Assembly: GCA_013001885.1 (NCBI GenBank)
Contig: JABDLD010000092.1
Location: 1 to 64,000, forward strand
DNA from: Lysobacterales bacterium
GTDB taxonomy: Bacteria > Pseudomonadota > Gammaproteobacteria > Xanthomonadales > SZUA-36
Reading direction: 5' to 3'
Length of the DNA stretch: 64,000 nucleotides
The notes beneath the pieces are model-generated. The model did no database searches, was not told the origin of the DNA, and worked only from the letters and a program-made list of their open reading frames with translations. The translations under genes and the position numbers were made by a program. This document shows positions 6,794 through 13,866 of the stretch, piece after piece. Position 1 is the stretch's first letter, and each line of letters opens with the position of its first letter.

Positions 6794-8056
6794 TTAATCA
6801 CTTTTCGCGTCTAGCACATCACTTAAAAGCTCATCAATACCTTTTTTTGAGAGAGTGTATTTGTGCCAACAACGATCAATAATACTGGCCTCCACTCGTT
6901 TATGGCCCCGCCTGGTGTTTCGAGGAGGCCGTGGAAAATCATAGCGTATAAATTCCAGGCGGTTAGTTCTCGTCCCCTCAAGGATGCAGGCACAAAAGTG
7001 GAATGCGAAAGGGCGCTGTTTATCTAGCTGAATATCCTGGGGGCCGATGGGGAAGATATCGTCGAGTATTTCCTGATCCTTTGGTGAACACCTGAACGCG
7101 ACAATGTCTGCCGATTTAAATATCTCGTTGTACTCCTGAAAGTCTCGTGGTGATCGTGCGGCGAGGATCGTGTGTACTGTATCGAGCCGCAATACTTCTC
7201 CGATAATCTTGCTGCCAAAGCGGTTAGCGTCATCAATGTAAAGTGTCGTGGAAGGGTTGTGCTGTGATGACAGCGTTGCGAGCGCCAGTGCACCCATAAA
7301 TGACGCGCTGCTCTTTCCCACAGCCAGATCATTGAGTGAAACTAATACGATTTTATTATTGAAATCGAGATGATTCCCTCTCTGAATGAGGCAGTCACGG
7401 AGCATGGGATTGAATACGAACGGCGAAAGCTTGGTGAGGGTGCTCTTTACCTCGTCGCGTTTTTCCTTGCTCGTGTAACGGTTGAAACGCTCCCAATACT
7501 TCTTGAGCGGTGGGTCGTGAAGGCCCCTGAGCTTCTCTGCCCGAAATTCGTCATCGGTAAGGAAGTAGTAAAGCGAGACCAGTGAACTTGAAGCTGTGGA
7601 TATGTGCATGAGGGTCAGTGCAGTAAGCCGGATATAGTCGTCCATGACCGGAGTACTACTTTCATAGGAAAGAAGTGTATGGACTGTACGAACAACAGCA
7701 TCTGCGAGAGCGTAATACCTGTCTCTCGGTACTTGATACATTGGATTGAAAGCAAGGGGCTGTAGCGCCGGATTGAAATACACCACATCCGGTACGCGGT
7801 GTCTGGGGATATGTCTGAGTATTAGTTCGGTGAGGTCATCACCAATTACAGTGATGTTTTTCCCGTTGTAAATATCTCTGAGGGCGAGGTCTGCGAGGAC
7901 TGATGTTTTGCCAGTCTGAGATTGTCCAGTCAAGAAGAAATTGCGCCGTTCTGTTTTGTACGGTTTCCACTCTCCCAGTTTGTTCTCAAAACCTAACTCC
8001 ATCATGTTGAGACCGTCAAAGACAACGCCCTGTTGGATTGCCAGAGCAGCTATCAA
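6794..8056 (-). CDS. HerA/VirD4-like ATPase, first of the pair
   Basis: This roughly 420-residue P-loop ATPase has Walker A GQSQTGKT (residues 44-51), a strand ITVIGDD about 20 residues later, and Walker B TLYIDDANRFG. The variant Walker B (DD rather than DE) and the unusual Walker A distinguish it from the second ATPase, so the two are diverged members rather than recent copies. No membrane helix is evident. The frame opens at TTG 8056; ATG codons at 8005 and 8002 are alternative starts, and none has a strong ribosome site. It heads the minus-strand operon and lies just downstream of the repeat-rich noncoding region. It may translocate DNA or couple substrate to a channel. Confidence 0.75.
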   Translation of the reverse strand: MIAALAIQQGVVFDGLNMMELGFENKLGEWKPYKTERRNFFLTGQSQTGKTSVLADLALRDIYNGKNITVIGDDLTELILRHIPRHRVPDVVYFNPALQPLAFNPMYQVPRDRYYALADAVVRTVHTLLSYESSTPVMDDYIRLTALTLMHISTASSSLVSLYYFLTDDEFRAEKLRGLHDPPLKKYWERFNRYTSKEKRDEVKSTLTKLSPFVFNPMLRDCLIQRGNHLDFNNKIVLVSLNDLAVGKSSASFMGALALATLSSQHNPSTTLYIDDANRFGSKIIGEVLRLDTVHTILAARSPRDFQEYNEIFKSADIVAFRCSPKDQEILDDIFPIGPQDIQLDKQRPFAFHFCACILEGTRTNRLEFIRYDFPRPPRNTRRGHKRVEASIIDRCWHKYTLSKKGIDELLSDVLDAKSD

Positions 8057-8074
8057 TAGGGTCCCAACACGAAA

Positions 8075-8088
8075 GAACTAGCTAGTTC
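8075..8088. promoter_or_regulatory. Perfect 14-bp palindrome upstream of the ATPase operon
   Basis: GAACTAGCTAGTTC is fully self-complementary and lies 19 bases upstream of the TTG start of the first ATPase gene. It is probably an operator for a dimeric regulator; which one is unknown. Confidence 0.5.
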
Positions 8089-8283
8089 GGAAAGTACTAA
8101 TCTAAGAACTACAATACACCTGTTATCTTAGGTACCATATGCAGAGAAAAAGTCAAACTGTACAAGAGATATAAGGTAACTGAGTATAGTTTTGTTTGTG
8201 AAAATTATTAACGAATAACAATGTTCACAAAAATCGTAAAGTACCAACAGAGTACAGTACATATCCACCTTTGTAGGCCAGTG

Positions 8284-8306
8284 TGAATGGATGAATTATC
8301 CATTCA
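8284..8306. repeat. Inverted repeat, 9-bp arms
   Basis: Arms tgaatggat (8284-8292) and atccattca (8298-8306) flank the loop gaatt. There is no T-run on either strand, so it is not a simple terminator; it could be a protein-binding site within a candidate origin. Confidence 0.6.
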
Positions 8307-8342
8307 TCCTGACCACAGTGCTCGAACGCTCGTAGTACTGTC

Positions 8343-8472
8343 CCGCCAATGTCGTCATCAAGCGAGAGCGCCGTGACCTTCGCGGTTTTTGTCCTCTATG
8401 GATAAAACTTGTCTTAATGACAAGCATAAAAGTGAGAAGGTCACGGGGCGTTGCCCCGTGCGACATTGGCGG
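8343..8472. repeat. Nested inverted repeats, candidate oriT or structured RNA
   Basis: Outer 12-bp arms ccgccaatgtcg (8343-8354) and cgacattggcgg (8461-8472) enclose inner 11-bp arms ccgtgaccttc (8371-8381) and gaaggtcacgg (8436-8446). Inside these lies a 6-bp hairpin cttgtc/gacaag (8408-8424). The segment cacggggc (8442-8449) can alternatively pair with gccccgtg (8453-8460), so two folds compete. Such a cruciform-forming stretch in a mobile element suggests an origin of transfer or a regulatory RNA; the choice is open. Confidence 0.6.
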
Positions 8473-8555
8473 AATGGTGAGCTATGGTGCTGTATTCAGT
8501 ATGTCACTATATATGCGACTTAGAGACATATATCGTTGCATACAGAATTCGCACG

Positions 8556-8915
8556 CTATTTAGCGGAATAGACACCATCAACCAGGGTAACGGCTCCACT
8601 ACTCTTGAGATTCGAAAGGGTGTTGGACAGTGTCTGGCTCTTTACTTCAATACCCTTATCTTTGAGGGCAGAAGCTATGTCGCCACGTTTGCAGGGCTTC
8701 ACTTTGATGAGTGCAAGTACCTGGGCTTTTATACTCGTTGAACGAGTGCGACGTACCGGTTTGCCTTTCTTTGCTGACTCGTATGCGCCTATCGCATCGA
8801 GTTCACGTTGATGTACTGCAATCTCTTTGTCGATGTCCGCTTTTTGTTTGTTGAGATCTGCGATAACGGATTGGATTCGTTTCTTTTCGTCTGTGATGGC
8901 CTTTTGAAAGTCCAT
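8556..8915 (-). CDS. Coiled-coil plus winged-helix protein of the element
   Basis: This 119-residue protein has an N-terminal coiled coil (about residues 1-48, heptads of K/E/I such as IADLNKQKADIDKEI), a short basic hinge (RRTRSTS), and a C-terminal winged-helix-like domain (about 62-119) with CKRGDIASALKDKG and TLSNTLSNLKSSG as candidate helix-turn-helix. A good AGGAGA site precedes the ATG. It is probably a dimeric DNA-binding regulator or accessory factor of the element. It lies between the AlpA-like gene and the repeat-rich region, which could hold its target. No named family is recognised. Confidence 0.65.
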   Translation of the reverse strand: MDFQKAITDEKKRIQSVIADLNKQKADIDKEIAVHQRELDAIGAYESAKKGKPVRRTRSTSIKAQVLALIKVKPCKRGDIASALKDKGIEVKSQTLSNTLSNLKSSGAVTLVDGVYSAK

Positions 8916-8934
8916 TGAGTTTCTCCTGAAAATA

Positions 8935-8961
8935 AAGTGGGGGGACTGGTTAGGTCCCCCC
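8935..8961 (-). terminator. Hairpin between alpA-like gene and coiled-coil gene
   Basis: Eight-base arms ggggggac (8939-8946) and gtcccccc (8954-8961) with a 7-base loop are followed on the minus strand by ACTTTATTTTC. This could be a weak intrinsic terminator or attenuator reducing read-through from alpA into the next gene. Confidence 0.5.
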
Positions 8962-8969
8962 GACTCCTG

Positions 8970-9158
8970 TTAGGAGCCACGCTCTAAAAGTAAGTTGGCA
9001 ATCCAGTCATCTACTTCTTCATCGACCCAAAAGGCTCGCCCGTTGCGGCCAAACGGTTTCACGCGTTGCGGAAAGCGGTTAGCCTTCTCAAGACGATCAA
9101 TGTGGCTGAAGCTGTATCCGACTTTTTCTTTCAACTGTTTCTTAGTGAGCAATTTCAT
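8970..9158 (-). CDS. AlpA-family excisionase/regulator
   Basis: This 62-residue protein of the AlpA/MerR-like excisionase group starts LLTKKQLKEKVGYSFSHIDRLEK and continues FPQRVKPFGRNGRAFWVDEEVDDWI, the standard AlpA pattern of a winged helix-turn-helix recognising DNA, with an acidic C-terminus. ATG 9158 is supported by GGAG eight bases upstream; a GTG at 9161 is less likely. AlpA proteins adjacent to tyrosine integrases promote excision or activate integrase expression. It is encoded on the same strand, 116 bases downstream of the integrase gene. Confidence 0.88.
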   Translation of the reverse strand: MKLLTKKQLKEKVGYSFSHIDRLEKANRFPQRVKPFGRNGRAFWVDEEVDDWIANLLLERGS

Positions 9159-9274
9159 CACAGTGTCTCCAATTAAGGAGCCACCGCGATGGCTCGTGGG
9201 TGTTAGCCCTAGAGCACTAAAGAGTATAACTGAGAAGACCTGCTATTCGTTCCGAAATTGCGATCTAAGAGGTT

Positions 9275-10318
9275 TTAGCCGCGTTTCTTAATGATGGAGC
9301 GGATGTGCTCCTCATGGGCTTCTAAGGCCAATTTCATCTCGTCCAAGTAGCTGTACCTGTTGTACACCTGCACGATGCCAGAAACGGTACCGGATTTGTG
9401 GTGAAGGATCTGCTCCACGATGTGAATCTGTATGCCAAGTTTCGCGCAGTTGGTAGAGAAGGTCCGGCGTAAATCATGGTGCCTCCATACCTTCGCACCG
9501 CATTTCTCGTCGAGCCTGGTCTTAGATTTGCTCCATCCATTGAAATCGAATGGAGGCTTTAGGAACTCGGAGAGTAAAGGAGTGACTGGCAAGATGTGCG
9601 ATTCTTTGCCTTTCATAATTTCTTTAGGAAAAGTAATTACATCGTCCTTGATCCATTCGGGCTGCGCCTTCCAAATCTGAGACCTTCGCTGACCCGATAG
9701 CATCAAACACCGAATAATATGTCCGTAAGGATGAAAATCGGTGTGATCCCAAATGGCTTTCAGCTCATCATCAGAGAGAACGCGGTCACGACTCGGCTTC
9801 CGATTGGGTTCGGGAAGCCGGATTAAGGGATGGTGTTCGATGTGGCCTTCACGAACACACCAGTTCAAAAATGCCCGAATTGCTCTGAAGGCATTGTTCT
9901 GGCTCTGTGGTGCATCTGCGTACTGGTCGAGGAACTCTCTCGCCTCTTTGAGCGTGAGAGAGTCCACTTCAAAAGTGAAGTTATCCAGGTGAGACTTGTA
10001 GCCGTTGTATGTGGTCGTGGCGAGGCGCTGTTCCGCTTCAGCAAGGTACTCCTTCTTTAGGGAGTCAGTGTCAGTTGCGGGTCTGCGCACTTGAAGCATG
10101 ATGCGCTTCGCTTCGTTCCGCGAGCCCTTGAGTTTGTCATCGGGGTAGTGTCCTACGGTGATGAGCTTGCGCTCCTTTCCTACCATCACAACAAAGGTTT
10201 TCTTGTGTTTGCCTACGCGGACACCGAAACCAGGTAGGGTAGAATCCCAAGTAATAGTTTGCCTTCCGTCCCACTTTAGACGCTGGACAACAAGGTCTGT
10301 CAGTCTCGCTTTAGCCAC
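9275..10318 (-). CDS. int: Tyrosine recombinase (integrase)
   Basis: This site-specific recombinase of 347 residues would integrate and excise the element at tRNA-Thr. The N-terminal arm-binding domain (about 1-75, TWDSTLPGFGVRVGKHKKTFVV) is followed by a core-binding SAM-like domain (85-170) and the catalytic domain. Catalytic residues visible are R211 in SGQRRSQIW, K236/K238, H281-D-L-R284, H306/H307 and nucleophile Y324 in NRYSYLDEM. All are intact, so the enzyme may be active. The start is GTG, directly preceded in frame by TAA and lacking a clear ribosome site. The gene end faces inward and its start lies 133 bases from the attachment fragment, the usual arrangement. Confidence 0.93.
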   Translation of the reverse strand: MAKARLTDLVVQRLKWDGRQTITWDSTLPGFGVRVGKHKKTFVVMVGKERKLITVGHYPDDKLKGSRNEAKRIMLQVRRPATDTDSLKKEYLAEAEQRLATTTYNGYKSHLDNFTFEVDSLTLKEAREFLDQYADAPQSQNNAFRAIRAFLNWCVREGHIEHHPLIRLPEPNRKPSRDRVLSDDELKAIWDHTDFHPYGHIIRCLMLSGQRRSQIWKAQPEWIKDDVITFPKEIMKGKESHILPVTPLLSEFLKPPFDFNGWSKSKTRLDEKCGAKVWRHHDLRRTFSTNCAKLGIQIHIVEQILHHKSGTVSGIVQVYNRYSYLDEMKLALEAHEEHIRSIIKKRG

Positions 10319-10450
10319 TTATTAGTCACATAATTATCGTGAGAATGGTGTGGCTGTTATGGTACGGTATGAAGAGGTCTAAGTACAGAAGTAATTGATA
10401 TTAAAGGGTAGTTGGGGTGATATGGTGAACCATGATGAGCCCCGACTAAA

Positions 10451-10497
10451 CATTCGTAATGCGTAGGTCGGGTGTTCGAGTCACCCTGCCGGCACCA
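10451..10497 (+). tRNA. 3' half of tRNA-Thr(CGT), attachment site fragment
   Basis: The sequence starts inside the anticodon stem-loop (cattcgtaatgcg, anticodon CGT), continues through the variable loop and T-arm (GGGTGTTCGAGTCACCC) and ends with the acceptor strand TGCCGGCACCA. Upstream there is no matching D-arm or GCCGGCA start, and only two bases of the 5' anticodon stem fit. This is therefore the residual tRNA end left at one border of an integrated element. tRNA-Thr(CGT) (thrW in E. coli) is a known integration target. Confidence 0.8.
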
Positions 10498-10519
10498 TTT
10501 AAATCAATGGTTTAACCGG

Positions 10520-10948
10520 TTAAATCCGGTACTTCTTGATAATGGCCATCCAGTTTTTCATCGCATCGGTCGCCAGCGTTTTCACCGGCAATTCGTCGCC
10601 GTTTTTTTCGACCACCGTCAGCAATATCTCTTCGTGCTCTTTACCGCCTTCTTCCGCCACGTTGCTGGTCAGTTGGAGGTTCTGGTGCTTGTTGGTCAGT
10701 TCACCGACGGTCACCAGGGCAGGGTAACTGTTCACCTCGACTTCGATTTTCGTCCGGGTTGCCTTTGCCACACCCTGTTTATCATTTTTGATCCAGTCTT
10801 TCAGGTGCCAGCAGCTCTGAAGAAAATTCCAGACGTCGTCTTCATAGTCCATGAGCTTGCGATTCTGGTTATTCAAAACCCCCAGGAAGGCACGCTGTAC
10901 CCGGTTAAATTGTTTTGCGACCTGAGTCATAACGGCACTGAACCCCAT
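10520..10948 (-). CDS. Conserved-looking hypothetical protein
   Basis: This 142-residue (or 136 from ATG 10930) soluble protein is of unknown function. It lacks a signal peptide and membrane segments. Features are an N-terminal helix-rich part with an aromatic motif (CWHLKDWIKND, about residues 46-56) and a Lys-ending C-terminal helix (MKNWMAIIKKYRI). It is the first gene outside the element on the chromosomal side, transcribed toward the tRNA fragment. I cannot assign a family; neither candidate start has a convincing ribosome site. Confidence 0.55.
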   Translation of the reverse strand: MGFSAVMTQVAKQFNRVQRAFLGVLNNQNRKLMDYEDDVWNFLQSCWHLKDWIKNDKQGVAKATRTKIEVEVNSYPALVTVGELTNKHQNLQLTSNVAEEGGKEHEEILLTVVEKNGDELPVKTLATDAMKNWMAIIKKYRI

Positions 10949-11239
10949 GTAAGGAAAATTGAGTTGTCACATTGATAGATGTGATAGCACAGATGGCAAC
11001 AGCAAAAAAGCCATTCCAAGGCAAGACCTGATGTGACGGTGATTTTAGATTGGAAAAAACGGCGATATCGTGGTCCTGCTTATCGATTACCGGCTGGCGG
11101 CCGGTCCCCGGGTTCGCTATTTGCAAAAACTTTCGGGGTTATCAGGATGAAATTAGATTGAAATCCGCGAATTCTTCCCAATAATGGTCGGTTATACATT
11201 TCCCGCGCCGCCCCTTAAACGACCGGAGGTAATTTGAAA
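10949..11239. other. Intergenic region between divergent genes
   Basis: About 290 bases with no gene I can support. It holds an inverted repeat tcacat/atgtga near 10967-10984 and a GC-rich hairpin accggc/gccggt (11089-11105) without a T-run. Promoters for both divergent genes should lie here, but none is clear-cut. Confidence 0.4.
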
Positions 11240-11698
11240 ATGCGTTTCTTGATCCTGTTTGTGATTGGAATGACGTTGGCACCAGCTGCATGGGCCGTTG
11301 ACGCCCTGTCGACCGAAGAACTGGTGTCGCACTGCGACAAGTACCATGACCAGGAAGCTGAGAAGGATCGTATATTCTGCGTTAGGTACGTTCAGGGTTT
11401 CATTGACGGCGCCGTGGCTACTGATGAACGCGTGGCGCAGAACATCGTGAAGGAATACGAAAAGGAAGAGTCGTTTAGCCAGCGTGCGGCGCGCACGCGG
11501 ATCGGCAGTCGCCTCGAGCGTTACGGTTACACGGTGTACGCTGATTACTGCCTGGGCGACCCGGTGCCGCTGAAAGAAGTCGTCGAGCACGTGGTTGCTG
11601 CACTGGAGAATAAAAATCTGGTGGCCGCCAACCCGCGGGCCAGGGACCTGGTTTACCAGACGTTGCGTAATCGCTACCCCTGCGACATGGTCGAGTGA
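11240..11698 (+). CDS. Rap1a/Tai-like secreted protein
   Basis: This 152-residue exported protein has a clean signal peptide (to AWA, about residue 19). The mature part has the spacing seen in Rap1a/Tai immunity proteins: an early cysteine (SHCDKY), FCVRYVQGFIDGAV, a middle cysteine with DPVP (YCLGDPVPLKEVVEHVV) and a final NRYPCD. Rap1a proteins protect Serratia against type VI amidase effectors, but many genomes carry this fold without an effector partner, and none is seen here. The start is ATG 11240 with GGAGG about 10 bases upstream; a TTG at 11234 is too close to that site. It lies 6 bases before the antiporter operon. Confidence 0.65.
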   Translation: MRFLILFVIGMTLAPAAWAVDALSTEELVSHCDKYHDQEAEKDRIFCVRYVQGFIDGAVATDERVAQNIVKEYEKEESFSQRAARTRIGSRLERYGYTVYADYCLGDPVPLKEVVEHVVAALENKNLVAANPRARDLVYQTLRNRYPCDMVE

Positions 11699-11704
11699 GG
11701 CGGC

Positions 11705-12229
11705 ATGAATTCCGCTCCAGACGTCCCGACTGACAATCATTCGGCCCGGGCCCACCTGGCGCGGGTCCTGCTGCTGGCGGTTCTGCTGGCGGCGGCATGG
11801 CTGCTGTGGTCCGGGTTCTTCAAGCCTCTGATCCTGATGCTGGGGGCCTTGTCCTGCGCCATTGTTTTGATCACCGCGCACCGTATGCACCTGTTCGACA
11901 CCGATATTTTTGCGTTGCGTTTCACCGCCAGGCTGTTCCGTTTCTGGTTGTGGCTTGGGCGCGAGATCGTCCGCTCGAGCCTGGAAGTGACCCGCATCGT
12001 GCTGAATCCGAAGTTGCCGATCAAGCCGACGGTCGTCGAGTTCGATGCTCATTGCGAGCACCCGGTCGACCGCGTCATCCTGGGCAACTCCATCACCTTG
12101 ACGCCCGGTACGCTGACGCTGAGTCTCGACGACCAGCACTTCACGGTGCATGCGCTGACCGAAGAGGGCGCACGCGATATCCAGGATGGCGAGATGGACC
12201 GCCTCGTCAGCGAACTCCGGAGCCGCTGA
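11705..12229 (+). CDS. mnhE: Mrp/Mnh antiporter subunit E
   Basis: This 174-residue membrane subunit E of an Mrp-type monovalent cation/proton antiporter has two to three N-terminal helices (about 18-60) and a cytoplasmic domain. SITLTPGTLTLSLDD (about 127-141) is the hallmark MnhE motif, followed by VHAL and a C-terminal acidic helix. It opens a nine-gene operon in which each gene touches or overlaps the next. The Mrp complex exchanges Na+ or K+ for protons using the membrane potential. This order, with E, F, G first, is found in many proteobacterial non-A-type clusters. Confidence 0.93.
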   Translation: MNSAPDVPTDNHSARAHLARVLLLAVLLAAAWLLWSGFFKPLILMLGALSCAIVLITAHRMHLFDTDIFALRFTARLFRFWLWLGREIVRSSLEVTRIVLNPKLPIKPTVVEFDAHCEHPVDRVILGNSITLTPGTLTLSLDDQHFTVHALTEEGARDIQDGEMDRLVSELRSR

Positions 12230-12230
12230 C

Positions 12231-12536
12231 ATGTACTACGTCGTCACCATCGCCACCCTCGTTACCATGGCGCTCGCGCTGGTTCGCGCACTGATCGGCC
12301 CCACCGTGTACGACCGCGTGCTGACCGTGAACATGTTCGGCACCAAGACCGTTCTGCTGCTGTCGGTCATCGCCTTCCTGGCGGGGCGGCCGGATTTTCT
12401 CGATCTCGCGCTGGCTTACGCGCTGATCAATTTCATCGGGGTGCTGGCGGTACTTGAGTTTTTCAAATCGCGCTCCGTGCGCCGCGAGCAGGAACGCGGT
12501 GCTGATACGGAAAGCGATGGCGGAGGAACCGAATGA
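12231..12536 (+). CDS. mnhF: Mrp/Mnh antiporter subunit F
   Basis: This 101-residue protein has three transmembrane helices. The motifs LVRALIGPTVYDRVLTVN and GRPDFLDLALAYALINFIG are diagnostic of MnhF/MrpF. The start at ATG 12231 follows the mnhE stop by one base; a longer frame begins upstream but would prepend a non-homologous segment inside mnhE. The charged C-terminus (RREQERG) is cytoplasmic. It overlaps mnhG by 4 bases, so translation is coupled. Confidence 0.93.
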   Translation: MYYVVTIATLVTMALALVRALIGPTVYDRVLTVNMFGTKTVLLLSVIAFLAGRPDFLDLALAYALINFIGVLAVLEFFKSRSVRREQERGADTESDGGGTE

Positions 12537-12880
12537 TGGACCAGGCGCTGATCAAAATCGTGCTGGACACTATCAGCTGGATTCTGCTTACGGCGGGTGC
12601 TTTCTTCGTACTGGTGGGCGGTATCGGCGCCCTGCGCATGCCAAACCTCTATACCCGCATGCACGCTGCCAGCGTCACTGACACCATGGGCGCTGTCCTG
12701 GTGTTGTGCGGCGTGATGGTGCAGGCAGGTTTGTCTCTGGCGACGATCAAGCTTGCTGCGATCCTGCTGTTCCTGTTGATTACCAGTCCGACTTCGTCCT
12801 ATGCGCTGGCGCATGCCGCGCTGCTTGCGGGAATCAAGCCGGCCGCCGGCCACGCGGCCGACGAGGAACATCACGCATGA
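12533..12880 (+). CDS. mnhG: Mrp/Mnh antiporter subunit G
   Basis: This 115-residue, three-helix subunit has the family core FFVLVGGIGALRMPNLYTRMHA followed by SVTDTMGAVLVL and ITSPTSSYALAHAAL, all classic MnhG/PhaG sequence. A His-rich tail (EEHHA) ends the protein. It overlaps both neighbours by 4 bases. In the complex, G packs with E and F at the side of the antiporter core. Confidence 0.95.
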   Translation: MMDQALIKIVLDTISWILLTAGAFFVLVGGIGALRMPNLYTRMHAASVTDTMGAVLVLCGVMVQAGLSLATIKLAAILLFLLITSPTSSYALAHAALLAGIKPAAGHAADEEHHA

Positions 12881-13866
12881 CCGTCCTCTTCGGTGTATTC
12901 CTGCTGGCGCTTCTTGTCATCACGGCGGTGGCGATTGTCCGCACTCAAAACCTATTCGTGGCCGTGATGCTGCTGGGCATCTTCAGCCTGCTGATCGCGC
13001 TCAATTTCTTTATCCTCGATGCGGCGGACGTTGCCCTCACCGAAGCGGCGGTGGGCGCGGGTATCTCCACCGTGCTCTTTCTCGGCGCACTGGCGTTGAC
13101 CTACGAACATGAACGGATGGTCACAAGGCACCGCGCGTTGTCGGTGGCCGTGGTGGTCTGCGCGACGCTGGTGGTGCTGTATGCGACCTTCGATAAACCG
13201 ACTTTCGGCGACCCCAATGCGCCGGTTCACCAGCATGTCGCCCCGTGGTACCTGGAAAATGAACCGAAATATATCGACATTCCGAACGTTGTAACGGCTG
13301 TGCTTGGCAGTTTTCGCGGCTACGATACGCTGGGCGAAGTGTTCGTCGTGTTCACGGCCGGTATCGGCGTGCTGTTCCTGCTGTCGGCCAGGCCCACTGC
13401 ACCAAACAGCCGTCGCCGCGCCGAAGATGAAAGCTCCGGGATTGGCCTGCGCGAGGACCTTATCCCACGCATCGTCGGCAGGATGCTGGTTCCGTTCATT
13501 CTGTTGTTTGGTCTGTACGTTCAGTTTCATGGCGAATACGGGCCGGGCGGCGGCTTCCAGGCCGGCGCGCTTATCGCGGCGGCATTTATTCTCTATGCAC
13601 TGGTTGAAGGCGAGGAGCGTACGCTGGAAGTTTTGCCAAAAAATGCCCTGATCGCCCTTAGCTCGGCCGGCGCTTTGCTCTACGGCGGTGTCGGCCTGGC
13701 CGGTATCCTGCTCGGTTCGGAATTTCTGGACTACTCGGTGTTGGCATCGAACCCGATTACGGGCCAGCAAATGGGCATCATCCTGATCGAGGCCGGGGTT
13801 GGGATGACCGTCACCGGCGTCCTGCTGCTGATCTTTCACGCTTTTGCCGCCAGGGACCAGGTCTGA
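12877..13866 (+). CDS. mnhB: Fused MbhD/MbhE/MnhB antiporter subunit
   Basis: This 329-residue protein joins three parts usually found as the C-terminal end of MnhA (or separate MbhD and MbhE) and MnhB. Residues 1-80 are the DUF4040/MbhD-like helices (LTEAAVGAGISTVLFLGAL). Residues 85-175 are MbhE-like, with an extramembrane loop and GYDTLGEVFVVFTAGIGVLF. Residues 195-329 are the MnhB domain, starting RIVGRMLVPFILLFGLYV and including HGEYGPGGGFQAG. No stand-alone MnhA exists in the operon, so this fusion supplies its C-terminal part. The start at 12877 overlaps mnhG by 4 bases. The closest architecture is in Mrp-like modules related to membrane-bound hydrogenases. Confidence 0.88.
   Translation: MTVLFGVFLLALLVITAVAIVRTQNLFVAVMLLGIFSLLIALNFFILDAADVALTEAAVGAGISTVLFLGALALTYEHERMVTRHRALSVAVVVCATLVVLYATFDKPTFGDPNAPVHQHVAPWYLENEPKYIDIPNVVTAVLGSFRGYDTLGEVFVVFTAGIGVLFLLSARPTAPNSRRRAEDESSGIGLREDLIPRIVGRMLVPFILLFGLYVQFHGEYGPGGGFQAGALIAAAFILYALVEGEERTLEVLPKNALIALSSAGALLYGGVGLAGILLGSEFLDYSVLASNPITGQQMGIILIEAGVGMTVTGVLLLIFHAFAARDQV

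Larger units (their letters stand above)
8057..8555. other. 499-bp noncoding region rich in inverted repeats
   Basis: No convincing gene is seen here. The stretch is AT-rich on the left and holds at least six inverted repeats: a perfect 14-bp palindrome (8075-8088), ctaaga/tcttag arms (8102-8107, 8126-8131), tttgtgaa/ttcacaaa arms (8195-8202, 8224-8231), a 9-bp hairpin (8284-8306), and a nested structure at 8343-8472. Several GTAC-containing words recur between 8090 and 8275. It should contain the promoter of the ATPase operon and is the best candidate for an origin of transfer or replication of the element. Confidence 0.6.
1..10497. mobile_element. Right part of an integrative element inserted in tRNA-Thr(CGT)
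   Basis: The right boundary is the 47-bp tRNA-Thr 3' half at 10451-10497, with a tyrosine integrase immediately inside it. The interior carries an AlpA-like regulator, two DNA-pumping ATPases, a replication-relaxation protein, a primase fragment and RadC, all typical of mobile elements, and is visibly richer in AT than the DNA to the right. Tyrosine-integrase elements leave a direct repeat of the tRNA end at both borders. I see no second copy in 1-10450, so the left border should lie outside the window, and the metal efflux genes at 1-2026 may be cargo. That inclusion is inference. Confidence 0.65.

Noticed and set aside
10400-10497. A complete tRNA gene
   Set aside because: Only the anticodon-to-CCA half is present; no D-arm or 5' acceptor strand matching TGCCGGC exists upstream.
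11089-11105. Terminator hairpin upstream of the Rap1a-like gene
   Set aside because: The accggc/gccggt stem is not followed by a T-run on either strand.
11192-12232. Long open frame on the minus strand opposite mnhE
   Set aside because: It is a GC-rich antisense shadow. Its translation is rich in Arg, Gln and His without any domain, while the plus strand encodes the diagnostic MnhE motif.
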